Origin: Agarivorans sp. TSD2052
Lineage (GTDB): Bacteria; Pseudomonadota; Gammaproteobacteria; Enterobacterales; Celerinatantimonadaceae
Length of the DNA stretch: 64,000 nucleotides
Direction: 5' to 3'
Assembly (NCBI RefSeq): GCF_023238625.1
Contig: NZ_CP096670.1
Coordinates: forward strand, 981,501 to 1,045,500
The position numbers and the translations under genes are program-made. Shown here piece after piece: positions 1 to 8,893 of this stretch (position 1 is the stretch's first letter; each line of letters opens with the position of its first letter). The notes under the pieces are model-generated. The model saw only the letters and a list, made by a program, of their open reading frames with translations. It searched no databases and had not been told where the DNA came from.

Positions 1-243
1 AGCGCTTTCGTGAATATAATCTACCGACTTATAGGGAAACAAAGCGTTTTCGGGGCGGATCCTGCCTGCCGACAAACAACCTGTAGAAGAGATAAATAGC
101 CAGTGGTCACTGGCTGATACCACACTGATAAAAAATGGATTCATCTGATCAACATTTTTTATTTGATAGTATTTATCTCCATCAATAGAAACAAACGTCC
201 CTGTTACTTCTTTTGTTTGTGTGTCCATGTTCTCTACAATCAT
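1..243 (-). CDS. N-terminal part of a probable beta-1,3-oligoglucan phosphorylase (GH149/GH94-like), cut by the window edge
   Basis: The minus strand is open from an ATG at 243 to the window edge (81 codons). A second in-frame ATG lies at 228. The peptide contains a GDKYYQI segment, then NPFFISVVSASDHWLFISS, then a GR....ALFPY segment. From memory this matches the start of large proteins annotated as cellobiose-phosphorylase-like or GH149 beta-1,3-glucan phosphorylases, which cleave laminari-oligosaccharides with phosphate in the cytoplasm. That role fits the oligosaccharide importer just downstream on the same strand and the two beta-1,3-glucanases further along. A perfect LacI-type palindrome sits 16 bp upstream of the start. 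The reading frame is well supported. The family assignment is inference, because the catalytic part lies outside the window. Confidence 0.5.
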   Translation of the reverse strand, partial: MIVENMDTQTKEVTGTFVSIDGDKYYQIKNVDQMNPFFISVVSASDHWLFISSTGCLSAGRIRPENALFPYKSVDYIHESA

Positions 244-258
244 AATTTTTAAACCTAT

Positions 259-270
259 GTAAGCGCTTAC
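259..270. promoter_or_regulatory. LacI-family type operator upstream of the left-edge gene
   Basis: GTAAGCGCTTAC is a perfect 12-bp palindrome located between the left-edge gene and the end of the ABC ATPase gene. The same core recurs upstream of the other glucan genes. Confidence 0.7.
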
Positions 271-299
271 TTGTAAGCTGCTAAAAAAACTTATCTACG

Positions 300-1283
300 T
301 TAAATGTTAAAACAACGAATGAAATGGTCGTCAGCAAGTTGTGTGACTTCTGGGAAGCTAGTGCTGCATCGCTCTTGCGCTTGAGGGCAACGAGCGGCAA
401 ACGGACAACCTACTGAAGTGGGGTGCCACATAGGGATGTCTCCTTTTTTAGCTCCAAGTTCACGACGACCGCTTTTAGTCGCTTCAGGCACAGCTGAAAG
501 TAACAGTTTGGTATAAGGGTGTTGCGGAGTTTGCGTTACCTTATCACTGTTGCCCCATTCCACCATGTGGCCTACATACATCACAGCAGTTTTTTCCGCA
601 AAGTAGCGCGCTGTCGCAATATCATGAGTGATGTACATGAAAGAAATGCCATGTTTGTCTTTTAAATCGGCCATCAGGTTCAAAATACCTAAACGGACCG
701 ATACATCTAGCATAGAGATTGGCTCATCAGCCAAAATTACCTCAGGGTCTACCGCTAATGCTCTGGCGATGGCGACACGTTGTCGTTGTCCGCCACTTAG
801 CTCATGAGGATATTTAGCCGCAGTTTCTACTACTGGTGAAAGGCCGACCAAATCAAGGAGTTCATGAACTAACTTAGTGACTGTATTTTTATCTGCGCGC
901 TTATGAATCTGCAATGGGCGGGCAATATGATGATAGATAGAGTGCACTGGGTTAAGTGAGCCAAATGGGTCTTGGAAGATCATTTGCACTTGTCTAGCGT
1001 ATTCTAGGCTACCGTGTTGTTTTACAAACTCATCTAAAGGTTGTCCTTTAAAGATGATATCGCCGCCATTTTTTTCGTAAATACGCGTAAGCACTCGGGC
1101 GCCAGTACTCTTACCTGAGCCTGATTCACCCACAATGGCTAAGGCCTCACCTTTACATAGATCAAATGACACATCATTGACCGCTCTCATCAAGTTATCT
1201 TTACTTGAAGAGTGGCCCATAGGGAAATCTTTAATTAAGTTTCTAACCGATAAAACGGCTTCTTTAGGAGTGTTTGAACTCAT
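300..1283 (-). CDS. Oligosaccharide/oligopeptide ABC transporter ATP-binding protein (OppF/DppF type)
   Basis: This is a cytoplasmic ATPase of an Opp/Dpp-family importer. Numbered from the ATG at 1283, it has Walker A GESGSGKST at 52-60, a Q-loop in FQDPFGSLNP, the ABC signature LSGGQ at 162-166 and Walker B ILADEP at 183-188. A cysteine-containing oligopeptide-transporter C-terminal region (GCPFAARCPQAQERC) follows. I chose 1283 over the longer in-frame start because it lies 2 nt after the stop of the preceding ATPase gene and has GGAG in a suitable position. It is the last gene of a five-gene unit running binding protein, permease, permease, ATPase, ATPase. Opp-type systems in glycan loci often carry beta-gluco-oligosaccharides (for example the cellobiose/laminaribiose systems of Thermotoga), so laminari-oligosaccharide uptake is the likely role by context. 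Confidence 0.9.
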   Translation of the reverse strand: MSSNTPKEAVLSVRNLIKDFPMGHSSSKDNLMRAVNDVSFDLCKGEALAIVGESGSGKSTGARVLTRIYEKNGGDIIFKGQPLDEFVKQHGSLEYARQVQMIFQDPFGSLNPVHSIYHHIARPLQIHKRADKNTVTKLVHELLDLVGLSPVVETAAKYPHELSGGQRQRVAIARALAVDPEVILADEPISMLDVSVRLGILNLMADLKDKHGISFMYITHDIATARYFAEKTAVMYVGHMVEWGNSDKVTQTPQHPYTKLLLSAVPEATKSGRRELGAKKGDIPMWHPTSVGCPFAARCPQAQERCSTSFPEVTQLADDHFIRCFNI

Positions 1284-1285
1284 CT

Positions 1286-2248
1286 CTATATCTCCAGTAT
1301 GTGGCAAGCCGCGTGGGTATTATTGGCTTGAGCACGAAGGATCGGCTCATTGGTTTTACAAACGTCTATGCAGCTTTTACAACGCTCTTGGAAATTACAG
1401 CCAGTGGGCAATTTGAGTAAGTTAACCGGATCTCCCGGAATGCCATACAAACGCTCTTTAGGGCCATGAATAGTTGGGAACGATGACACTAAACCTTTGG
1501 TGTAGGGGTGGGTCGGTTGGGTAAATACAGTTTTCGCATCGCCGAGTTCAATCAGGTTACCTGCGTACATGACGCCAATGCGGTCTGCAATCTCGCCCAT
1601 AAGGCTTAAATCATGGCTAATAAACAAAATTGAGAATCCAAATTTTTCTTTTAGATCGTACAACTCATTTAAAATTTCTCGCTCTACTACCACGTCTAGA
1701 GCGGTGGTTGGCTCATCCATGATAATCAGCTTGGGCTCAAGCGCGAGCGCAATAGCAATCACGACGCGTTGACGCATGCCGCCACTTAATTGGTGAGGGA
1801 AGCTTGTCATGCGATCGCCATGAATACCGACAATGCCTAATAGCTCTTTTGCTTTAGCTACCGCTTGTTTCTTGCTCACATCTTTATGAGCAAGAATGAC
1901 GTCAATTAACTGCTCACCAATGGTAATAACGGGGTTGAGCGAATTCATCGCACTCTGAAATACAATCGAGACATCATTCCAACGAAAAGCACGTAACTCT
2001 TTGTCAGACATTTTCAGTACATCACGCCCCTTATAAAGTATTTCACCTTCAGGGATCAGTGCTGGTGCTTTGTGCAAACGAGAAATCGCGAAGGCGAGGG
2101 TACTTTTACCACAGCCCGATTCGCCGGCTATCCCTACGGTTTCTCCTGGTGCGATGCTAAGGCTCACATTGTTTACCGCGCGAGCAATACCGTTGGGTGA
2201 TACGTAATCAACGCTTAAGTTGTTAATTTCTAATAGTGGCTGGCTCAT
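1286..2248 (-). CDS. Oligosaccharide/oligopeptide ABC transporter ATP-binding protein (OppD/DppD type)
   Basis: This is the second ATPase of the importer. From the ATG at 2248 it has Walker A GESGCGKST at 42-50, a Q-loop in VFQSAMNSLNP, the signature LSGGM at 154-158 and Walker B LIIMDEP at 174-180. The C-terminal Opp-type region contains paired cysteines (CNFQERCKSCIDVC). The start at 2248 gives an ATGA overlap with the stop of the upstream permease gene and has AGG about 9 nt upstream, so the longer in-frame start at 2293 is unlikely. It pairs with the next ATPase to form the nucleotide-binding heterodimer. Substrate is inferred from the glucan-degradation context, not from the sequence. 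Confidence 0.9.
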   Translation of the reverse strand: MSQPLLEINNLSVDYVSPNGIARAVNNVSLSIAPGETVGIAGESGCGKSTLAFAISRLHKAPALIPEGEILYKGRDVLKMSDKELRAFRWNDVSIVFQSAMNSLNPVITIGEQLIDVILAHKDVSKKQAVAKAKELLGIVGIHGDRMTSFPHQLSGGMRQRVVIAIALALEPKLIIMDEPTTALDVVVEREILNELYDLKEKFGFSILFISHDLSLMGEIADRIGVMYAGNLIELGDAKTVFTQPTHPYTKGLVSSFPTIHGPKERLYGIPGDPVNLLKLPTGCNFQERCKSCIDVCKTNEPILRAQANNTHAACHILEI

Positions 2249-3183
2249 GCTAAACCTCGGCGTTGATCTGCAGCTTTTTGAAGTTTCTTCCACACTTTAA
2301 GGTGTGGTCCGGTTTTCAGTTTCGGGTTACTGACTTGGTCAATAGACATGTTAATGAGTGCTAATGCACCGCCAGTGATAGCCAATGCGATTGCTGGGAC
2401 TAACATTTCCCACCATGCTCCGGTATAGAGTGATGAAGATACTTGCGCCCAATACAGCATTGAACCCCAACTCACTTCGGTAGCGTCACCTAAGCCTAGA
2501 ATGCCTAATCCTGCTTCAGAACCCATGGCGTAAATAACCGTACCTAAGAAGCCACCAAATACAATCGATACCAGGTTTGGCAAAATCTCTACTAAGATAA
2601 TGCGTATTTTTGATTCGCCCATGACTTCAGCAGAAATGATGAATTCTTTATTACGTATTGCTAAGGTTTGTGCGCGAATTACCCTGGCGCCCCATGGCCA
2701 GGATGTTACCCCTAACAGCACAGTAATCACCAATGACCCCACTTGCCCCAGAAAAGCCGCTAACACAATCAACAAGGGAAGCTGCGGAAAAACCAAAAAC
2801 ACGTTAGTGACGAAGTTTAACCATTCATCTACCTTGCCACCTAAGTAACCAGAGCTTACGCCCACGGCCACCGCAATAGTCATGGCAATGATGCCAGCGG
2901 TAATGGCTACAGTGAGTGATTTTCTTGCGCCATACAGTACTTGGCTAAATACATCTCGGCCGTTACGGGTGGTACCCATAATGTGTTCTGCGTTGGGTGC
3001 AACATGTGGTCGAGAAACACGTTTTTGTGGATCATGCGATGCAATCACCGGCGCAAATAGTGCACCAATTAAAATAATACTAACCAGTAAGCCGCCGATA
3101 ATTGCCGGTGGGTTACCATGAAAAAATGCGCGAGCTTTAACAAAAAACTGTTTAAACTTGGCTGAAGTAGTTAAGTGTTCCAT
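2245..3183 (-). CDS. ABC transporter permease (OppC/DppC type)
   Basis: This is a 312-residue inner-membrane permease. An N-terminal cytoplasmic tail precedes a first hydrophobic segment at about 29-50. A short periplasmic stretch (SHDPQKRVSRPHVAPNAEHIMGT) is the typical DppC/OppC N-terminal region. Several further TM segments follow, with a binding-protein-dependent transport signature in the second half. It is followed by the OppD-type ATPase with an ATGA overlap, and it lies 7 nt downstream of the DppB-type permease gene, so the subunits are probably translationally coupled. Confidence 0.9.
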   Translation of the reverse strand: MEHLTTSAKFKQFFVKARAFFHGNPPAIIGGLLVSIILIGALFAPVIASHDPQKRVSRPHVAPNAEHIMGTTRNGRDVFSQVLYGARKSLTVAITAGIIAMTIAVAVGVSSGYLGGKVDEWLNFVTNVFLVFPQLPLLIVLAAFLGQVGSLVITVLLGVTSWPWGARVIRAQTLAIRNKEFIISAEVMGESKIRIILVEILPNLVSIVFGGFLGTVIYAMGSEAGLGILGLGDATEVSWGSMLYWAQVSSSLYTGAWWEMLVPAIALAITGGALALINMSIDQVSNPKLKTGPHLKVWKKLQKAADQRRGLA

Positions 3184-3190
3184 AGTGAGC

Positions 3191-4165
3191 CTACTTAGAA
3201 ATTCGTGGATCTAGCCAAACATATAAGAGGTCGGCGATGAAATTAGCGGTTAGCACCGCGGTAACCAAGATGAGCAAAATAGCTTGAATAAGCGGGTAGT
3301 CACGAGCAACGATGCCTTTTAGCAAAATGTTACCTAAACCTTGGTAGTTAAATACCACTTCAGTCATGATTGAACCTGCAAACGAAAAGCCAATGGCCAT
3401 CGCAATCGCGGTTGCTACGGGTAAAATTGCATTACGACCGGCGTAACGGTACATAACCCTAAAGCTACTTAAGCCTTTGGCCTCTCCCATGGTGACGTAG
3501 TCTTCTCCTAAGATATTAATCATCGCATTACGCATGTTGAATACCCAAGTGGCGATGCCTACAACGACCATAGAACCCATCGGCAAAATGGCATGTTTGA
3601 GTACACTACCGATAAACTCTAAGCTAAAAGCTGGGTCTAAGGTTGGGTCGTAGGTATATGCAAGCGGTAACAGCTCCATTTTCAAGCCAAAAAAGTAGAA
3701 CAGTAATAGTGCAGTAACGATATAAGGGAAGTTACTGATAAAGGCTAACACTGGTGGAAAAATCTGGCCAAATAGGCCTTCTCGTCGATAAGAGGCATAA
3801 GTACCAATTGAGACACCAATGATCAGTGCAACGATTAGTGAGCCTAGCGCTAAGAACATTGTCCAAGGCAGAGCCATGGCAATGACTTCTGTCACGCTTA
3901 CCGGGAACATCAATACAGACGGACCCAAGTCTAAGGTGAAAACACTTTTCAGATAGGCAAGGTATTGTTCAAATACAGAGCCATCCATGAAACCGTACAT
4001 TTCCCGAACCGCGTCCATTTGGGCGGGGTCCATTCTTCCTTGAGCTGCAGCAAATAGTGCGTCAACTGGATCTCCTGGCATTAACCTCGGCAATAAGAAG
4101 TTAAAGGAGATAGCGATGAGAAAAGCGGTAAAATAAAAGCCCAGTCGGCGTAATAAAAAACTCAT
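3191..4165 (-). CDS. ABC transporter permease (OppB/DppB type)
   Basis: This is a 324-residue polytopic inner-membrane protein beginning MSFLLRRLGFYFTAF, with the DppB-type periplasmic loop (RLMPGDPVDALFAAAQGRMD). A C-terminal EVVFNYQGLGNILLKGI segment and DPRISK ending are typical of this family. The ATG at 4165 has a GGAAG ribosome-binding site, whereas the longer frame would start at a TTG at 4177. It follows the binding-protein gene by about 50 nt and precedes the OppC-type permease. No substrate specificity can be read from a permease alone. Confidence 0.9.
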   Translation of the reverse strand: MSFLLRRLGFYFTAFLIAISFNFLLPRLMPGDPVDALFAAAQGRMDPAQMDAVREMYGFMDGSVFEQYLAYLKSVFTLDLGPSVLMFPVSVTEVIAMALPWTMFLALGSLIVALIIGVSIGTYASYRREGLFGQIFPPVLAFISNFPYIVTALLLFYFFGLKMELLPLAYTYDPTLDPAFSLEFIGSVLKHAILPMGSMVVVGIATWVFNMRNAMINILGEDYVTMGEAKGLSSFRVMYRYAGRNAILPVATAIAMAIGFSFAGSIMTEVVFNYQGLGNILLKGIVARDYPLIQAILLILVTAVLTANFIADLLYVWLDPRISK

Positions 4166-4213
4166 AATTTCTTCCAAAGATTAAAGAGCCACAAAGTGGC
4201 TCTTTACGGTTTG

Positions 4214-5851
4214 TTACTTAAGGTGAAGGTTATTTAGCACCAATATACGTTTACCACCGTCATACCATACGGGTTGTACATAAGGGTTTTCGGCATTTGG
4301 CCAACCAACAATTTTAGAACTGTTGTATTGGAACCAAGTTGGGTTAGAAAACAGTGGGATAAACGGAAGATTTTCCGCAGTAAACACCTGTAACTCTTTG
4401 ATTATTTTGGCTTGTGCTACAGCATCGTTAGTATCACCGAAGCTGTCAATTAAGGCATCAATTTCAGGCGTGTGGATACCATGCCCTGCGTGCCATGTTT
4501 TACCAATTCGCGAGGTTGAGAAGTATTCTTGGTAAGCCAGAATAGGGTGAGTAGCAACCAAAGACCAGTTGATAGACATTTTGTAAGTTGCATCTTTTAG
4601 CGCTGAATCATAAACGGCCCAATCAACCGTTTTAACGTTAGCTTTAATGCCCACTTCTTCGTAATACTCTGTCACCATTTGAACGACTTGAATCCAATCG
4701 GTCCAACCATTTACTACTTCAATGTCAAACTCAATGCGTTTGCCGTCTTTCATCTGACGGAAACCATCACCATTGGTATCTTTATAACCAGCGGCATCGA
4801 GTAACTGATTCGCTTTTTCTGGGTTGTATTGAGTAATATCTTGGTATTTGGCAGTCACTTCACTATCAATAAATGGGCCGTATAACTCACCGATACCCCC
4901 TACATTAAAGTTGGCAGTAGGGTAGCCATAGGCTGCAATATCAACAATCTCGGCACGATCTAATGCCATTGATAACGCTTTACGCACGTCTAAGTGACTA
5001 AATGGTTCTTCTTTAGTGTTTACGTAAAGGTGAATGGCGTCATTAGCTGGGTACCAGTAATGATGATCTTCTGGGTTTGCGGCAACAAAGGTATTGTCGA
5101 TATCAGCGATGAAGTTAGAGCCCCAATCAATTTCACCTTTCATCAATGCCGGTTGGATCTGAGAGTTATCGTTGTAAGAACGGTAAGTAATGCAATCTAG
5201 ATGCGGTAAACCTGCTAGGTAGTAATTAGGGTTACGACATAATTCAATTTGCTGAGTTTTTACGTACTTCACCGTGGTCATTGGGCCACTACCGATAGGG
5301 TTCGGGTTAGTAAAGGTGGTGAGATCTTTAGCTTTGCTCCAAATCGCTTCTGGAACAATGTGGTATTTCTCTAAGTTCCAAATAAAGGTTGAGTCAGCTT
5401 CGTTTAGATTGAATACCACGGTAGTGTCGTCTTTTACCTCAACACTGGTTAAATTGCCATCTGTCCAAATACCACGTTGATCAAAAGCACTGGTTTCTTT
5501 TGTCATGGTGAAGCTGTAAGCCACATCTTTAGCTGTTAGTGGGCTACCATCTGACCAAGTAAGGCCTTCACGCAAAGTAAGTACAATTGATTTCAAATCA
5601 TCTGAGTATTCCGCAGATTTAGCTAAACGCCATTCGGTTTTTCCGGTCATGTTGTTAAAGATCATAAGCGGTTCGAACATAACACCGTGGAATAAATCTT
5701 TTGAGGTGTATGGGTTAAAGTTCTCTACAAAACCAGTACCAATAATTGGCACGGTTAAGGTTCCACCTTGCTTGATGTCTTCAGCCAACACACTTCCCGA
5801 TGACAGCAGCAAGCCGCATACGATAGAAGATAAAACTGTTTTACTCTGCAT
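4214..5851 (-). CDS. Periplasmic solute-binding protein of an Opp/Dpp-type sugar or peptide ABC importer (SBP family 5)
   Basis: This protein is 545 residues from the ATG at 5851, which has AAGGA about 9 nt upstream; the in-frame extension to 6019 runs through the operator region and is rejected. A Sec signal peptide (MQSKTVLSSIVCGLLLSSGSVLA) ends in AXA-like LA before EDIKQGG. The body is a family 5 extracellular solute-binding protein (WSDGSPLTAKDVAYSF is a typical motif). Many Opp-type members in glycan loci bind beta-linked oligosaccharides, so laminari- or cello-oligosaccharide binding is likely here by context. It is the first gene of the transporter operon. A perfect 18-bp palindromic operator lies about 85 bp upstream. 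Confidence 0.88.
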   Translation of the reverse strand: MQSKTVLSSIVCGLLLSSGSVLAEDIKQGGTLTVPIIGTGFVENFNPYTSKDLFHGVMFEPLMIFNNMTGKTEWRLAKSAEYSDDLKSIVLTLREGLTWSDGSPLTAKDVAYSFTMTKETSAFDQRGIWTDGNLTSVEVKDDTTVVFNLNEADSTFIWNLEKYHIVPEAIWSKAKDLTTFTNPNPIGSGPMTTVKYVKTQQIELCRNPNYYLAGLPHLDCITYRSYNDNSQIQPALMKGEIDWGSNFIADIDNTFVAANPEDHHYWYPANDAIHLYVNTKEEPFSHLDVRKALSMALDRAEIVDIAAYGYPTANFNVGGIGELYGPFIDSEVTAKYQDITQYNPEKANQLLDAAGYKDTNGDGFRQMKDGKRIEFDIEVVNGWTDWIQVVQMVTEYYEEVGIKANVKTVDWAVYDSALKDATYKMSINWSLVATHPILAYQEYFSTSRIGKTWHAGHGIHTPEIDALIDSFGDTNDAVAQAKIIKELQVFTAENLPFIPLFSNPTWFQYNSSKIVGWPNAENPYVQPVWYDGGKRILVLNNLHLK

Positions 5852-5936
5852 TAGATAATCCTTATTTATTGGTGCTTGAGGTTCGCACCCTATAGTTAGA
5901 TTCCAAAATCGCTTACACAACTTAAGGTAAAACCCG

Positions 5937-5954
5937 AAAGAAAGCGCTTTCTTT
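5937..5954. promoter_or_regulatory. LacI-family type operator of the transporter operon
   Basis: AAAGAAAGCGCTTTCTTT is a perfect 18-bp palindrome between the binding-protein gene and the divergent lipoprotein gene at 6418. An identical 18-mer occurs at 14917-14934. Confidence 0.8.
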
Positions 5955-6155
5955 TCTAACGGTAATGGAAGCAGTAACGCTGAGCAATTGAAGTCAGCGT
6001 GAATTTCTACCTTCGTCACATTTATGTTTGGTTTTTTTGGCTTATTTGGTTTTATTTACCGTTGTAAGGGGTTTTCGCTTACTTTTTTTAATATCTCAGT
6101 TCTTATATTTTGTTAGTGGTTACCGCTTGAAAGGCTTTTCTTGGTCACTTGTTTA

Positions 6156-6167
6156 GAAAACGCTTAC
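6156..6167. promoter_or_regulatory. Weak operator-like half-conserved site
   Basis: GAAAACGCTTAC differs from the GAAAGCGCTTAC form of the operator by one central base. It lies in the middle of the 566-bp divergent intergenic region (5852-6417), which otherwise shows only AT-rich promoter-like sequence. Confidence 0.35.
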
Positions 6168-6332
6168 TTTCGTGACAGCGCTCTATTTTTTGTATCTGCC
6201 TCGGCTATTTGTCTGTACAGGCCCCGAAATTTGTTGTTAATTTGTTATTGTGCTGGACGATGGGCGTCTGTTTACAAGACTAGGTGAAACAAAAAATGGC
6301 TAATGGAAAAGTCATTTTTTTAGCTAAATAAA

Positions 6333-6344
6333 GTAAGCGCTTTC
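6333..6344. promoter_or_regulatory. LacI-family type operator upstream of the CBM-like lipoprotein gene
   Basis: GTAAGCGCTTTC lies 74 bp before the start at 6418. It is one mismatch from a perfect palindrome and shares the AAGCGCTT core of the other sites. Confidence 0.7.
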
Positions 6345-6417
6345 TTTTTGAGGGCTCGCCCCAAATAACAGTTTTTTAGTTAATACAAGACGTTAATAAC
6401 TATAAGGGACACATGGA

Positions 6418-8748
6418 ATGAGAGTGAAAAATAACAAATTTAAAGTAGCCAATGCGGTGTTAGTTGCTGCACTTGCTTTGGCGTTATCAGGTTGTGGCGA
6501 TGATGTCGAAGTCGAAGGGCCTATAATTCCACCACCCGTTTTGCCACCTGCTGATGGCGGTACTGATGGGGCTGCTCTAGGCATCTTTGATAACGCCGCA
6601 AGTGAAGGTTGGGCTGTTTACAATAGCTCTGACGCAGGTTTAGCTGCTATCGTTACAGATGGTGATTATGGTGATGTAGTGCAATTTACCATTGCCGACA
6701 ACGGTGAAACTGTAGCCGGCATGACAGCCAGAACAACAGCCGATGGCCATAACGCAATTGACGGTAGCCCCTACGATGCTAGTGCTATAGTTGATACGGG
6801 TACGTTTGAGTTTGACCTTAAAATTGTTAGTACTACTACCACGGAAAGCGCCGCGCGCGCTGAAATGGTTCCATGGTCAATTAAATTTGAAGACGCTAAC
6901 GGTAACTTTGCTGAAGTCCCTTTTAAAATTCTTCCTTCTACCGATTGGCAGCATTTCCGCTTTACCCTAGCTGAAATCGCAGCAACTTTGCCGCCTGAAT
7001 GGTCTGATACTGATCAAGTTGACTTAAGCCTTATAGATTTGATGCTGATGTACCCTAACTGGCAAACCGCGGGTGGATTAGTTTATGTCGTCGACAACGT
7101 GGCCATTTACGCAAATGCCGAACCGGTGGTAGACACTGAAGCTCCAGTTATCACTTTGTTGGGCGATGCGACTATTAACCTCACCAACGGAACAGCTTTT
7201 GTTGACCCTGGTTACAATGTTAGTGACAACGTTGATGCTGATATTACGGTTACTGTTGGCGGAGATACTGTCGACACTGGTGCAGATGGCGCTTATGTCA
7301 TTACTTATAACGCTACTGATGCTGCCGGTAATGAAGCTGTTGAAGTCACTCGTACAATCAACGTGAGTTCAGTCGATGAAATTGCACCGGTTATTACTCT
7401 AAATGGTGGCTCTACAATTAGCTTTGTTATTGGCAGTACCTATGTTGACCCTGGTGCGACCGCTGCTGATAACGTGGACGGTGATGTTACCGCTGATATT
7501 ATTGTTGATGATAGTACGGTTGATACTTCTACATTAGGCAGCTACCAAGTTACTTACAATGTTGTTGACGCGGCTGGTAATGATGCTGCCGAAGTAACCC
7601 GTACAGTGAACGTCATTGAAGCTGCTAGCACTATTGTCGTAAATGGTGACTTCGAGAGCGCACTAGGTGCTGAGTGGGAGCTGCAAGAGGGTGAAGGTAC
7701 CACCACTATTGTTGACGGTGAGTTGGTCGTTGAAGGGATTTCACCCGGCGCTGCATATCAACCTCGACTAGTGCAGGGTGATATTGTGGTAACACCTGAT
7801 GTGACTTATGCGATTCGCTTTGATGCGATGGTGGCTGAAGATCGAAGCATTAATATTCAACTTGGTGAGCTACTGTCTGGCGCTCCTTGGTTTAACCCAT
7901 TCATGAATGATCAAGCAGTAGCCTTAACAACGAGTATGGAATCATACGAAGTATTGTTTACTGCTAGCGCAAATGCCGCTAACTCCGGCGATCTTATTTT
8001 CGCCTTGGGTGCAGGCGTATCCACAACCTTTACGCTAGATAATGTTTCTATTTCCGAGATTACGGCTGCAGAAATTGCTCCAGTGATCACTTTATTAGGT
8101 GACAGCGCTGTGAGCCTAACTGTTGGTGATAGCTACACCGATGCCGGTGTAACAGCTAACGACAATTTGGATGGTGACTTAAGCGCAAGCGTTGTAACGG
8201 TGAATCCTGTTGATACTAGTATAGTTGGCGTATACACCATTACTTATAACCTTAGCGATAGCGATGGCAACGATGCCAAACAAGTGACCCGTACGGTAAC
8301 TGTTGAAGAAGAGTCCACGGGAGGTACCAATTGGGTATTAAACGGAGATTTTGCAACGATGGCTGCTTGGGATGGTGCGTTTGCGCTAGTTGATGGTGCT
8401 GCCAATATTACCATTAATGGCGGTGAATCACGCATCAAACAAACCGCAATCGGGGCAGGGGTTGTTACTGGTGGTCAGCAATTAACCTTAAGTTTTGATG
8501 TTAAGGGTACCTCTGCTGATGGTGCCATCTTCAATGGTATTATTCACACCATTGGTAACGGAGTGACCGCTACCGATATCGTAGAAAGTTTCGTACCTAC
8601 AGCCACTTGGCAAACCATTACCCATGACTTTACCGCAGGCGGCGTTGCCACCGGAGGTATTGATTTAACCTTGGGTCCAGTATGTGGTGCCGTCGCTGGT
8701 TGTCAGATGGATGTTTACATCGATAACGTAACCATTGGTCCTAAATAA
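6418..8748 (+). CDS. Large outer-membrane lipoprotein with three Ig-like (DUF5011/HYR-type) repeats and carbohydrate-binding-like modules
   Basis: A 776-residue protein with a lipoprotein signal (lipobox LSGC) and an acidic and proline-rich linker. Residues about 55-235 form a beta-rich, CBM-like module (WPS..D..L.LMYPNW..AGGLVYVVDNV). Two Ig-like repeats at about 238-318 and 320-399 share the APVITL..........VDPG....DNVD motif. A CBM4/9-like module (VNGDFES...LDNVSI) spans about 405-550, a third Ig-like repeat about 552-631, and a second CBM4/9-like module (LNGDF...YIDNVTI) about 638-776. No catalytic domain is apparent. The likely role is surface binding of beta-glucan that feeds the GH17/GH16 enzymes, which is inferred from modules and context. 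It lies divergent from the importer operon, with operator-like sites between, and is followed by a strong terminator. Confidence 0.8.
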   Translation: MRVKNNKFKVANAVLVAALALALSGCGDDVEVEGPIIPPPVLPPADGGTDGAALGIFDNAASEGWAVYNSSDAGLAAIVTDGDYGDVVQFTIADNGETVAGMTARTTADGHNAIDGSPYDASAIVDTGTFEFDLKIVSTTTTESAARAEMVPWSIKFEDANGNFAEVPFKILPSTDWQHFRFTLAEIAATLPPEWSDTDQVDLSLIDLMLMYPNWQTAGGLVYVVDNVAIYANAEPVVDTEAPVITLLGDATINLTNGTAFVDPGYNVSDNVDADITVTVGGDTVDTGADGAYVITYNATDAAGNEAVEVTRTINVSSVDEIAPVITLNGGSTISFVIGSTYVDPGATAADNVDGDVTADIIVDDSTVDTSTLGSYQVTYNVVDAAGNDAAEVTRTVNVIEAASTIVVNGDFESALGAEWELQEGEGTTTIVDGELVVEGISPGAAYQPRLVQGDIVVTPDVTYAIRFDAMVAEDRSINIQLGELLSGAPWFNPFMNDQAVALTTSMESYEVLFTASANAANSGDLIFALGAGVSTTFTLDNVSISEITAAEIAPVITLLGDSAVSLTVGDSYTDAGVTANDNLDGDLSASVVTVNPVDTSIVGVYTITYNLSDSDGNDAKQVTRTVTVEEESTGGTNWVLNGDFATMAAWDGAFALVDGAANITINGGESRIKQTAIGAGVVTGGQQLTLSFDVKGTSADGAIFNGIIHTIGNGVTATDIVESFVPTATWQTITHDFTAGGVATGGIDLTLGPVCGAVAGCQMDVYIDNVTIGPK

Positions 8749-8768
8749 CGCAATAAAACAATAGCCAT

Positions 8769-8801
8769 TGGTCTCTTGAATGTTTTCAAGAGACCATTTT
8801 T
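8769..8801 (+). terminator. Rho-independent terminator after the Ig/CBM lipoprotein
   Basis: A perfect 12-bp stem (TGGTCTCTTGAA and its complement) with a TGTT loop is followed by five T residues. Confidence 0.9.
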
Positions 8802-8893
8802 GGGTAGTTCAATTCAATAAATTTTTAATAAAGCCTTACCAATAAGGTTTAACAATCGGTTAGCAAAACAGAGCTAGTAGCAAGGAAGTAACA

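Noticed and set aside
6156-6167. Counting this and other single-mismatch sites as full members of the operator set
   Set aside because: By chance a few such sites are expected in AT-rich intergenic DNA; only those with an intact AAGCGCTT core are counted.
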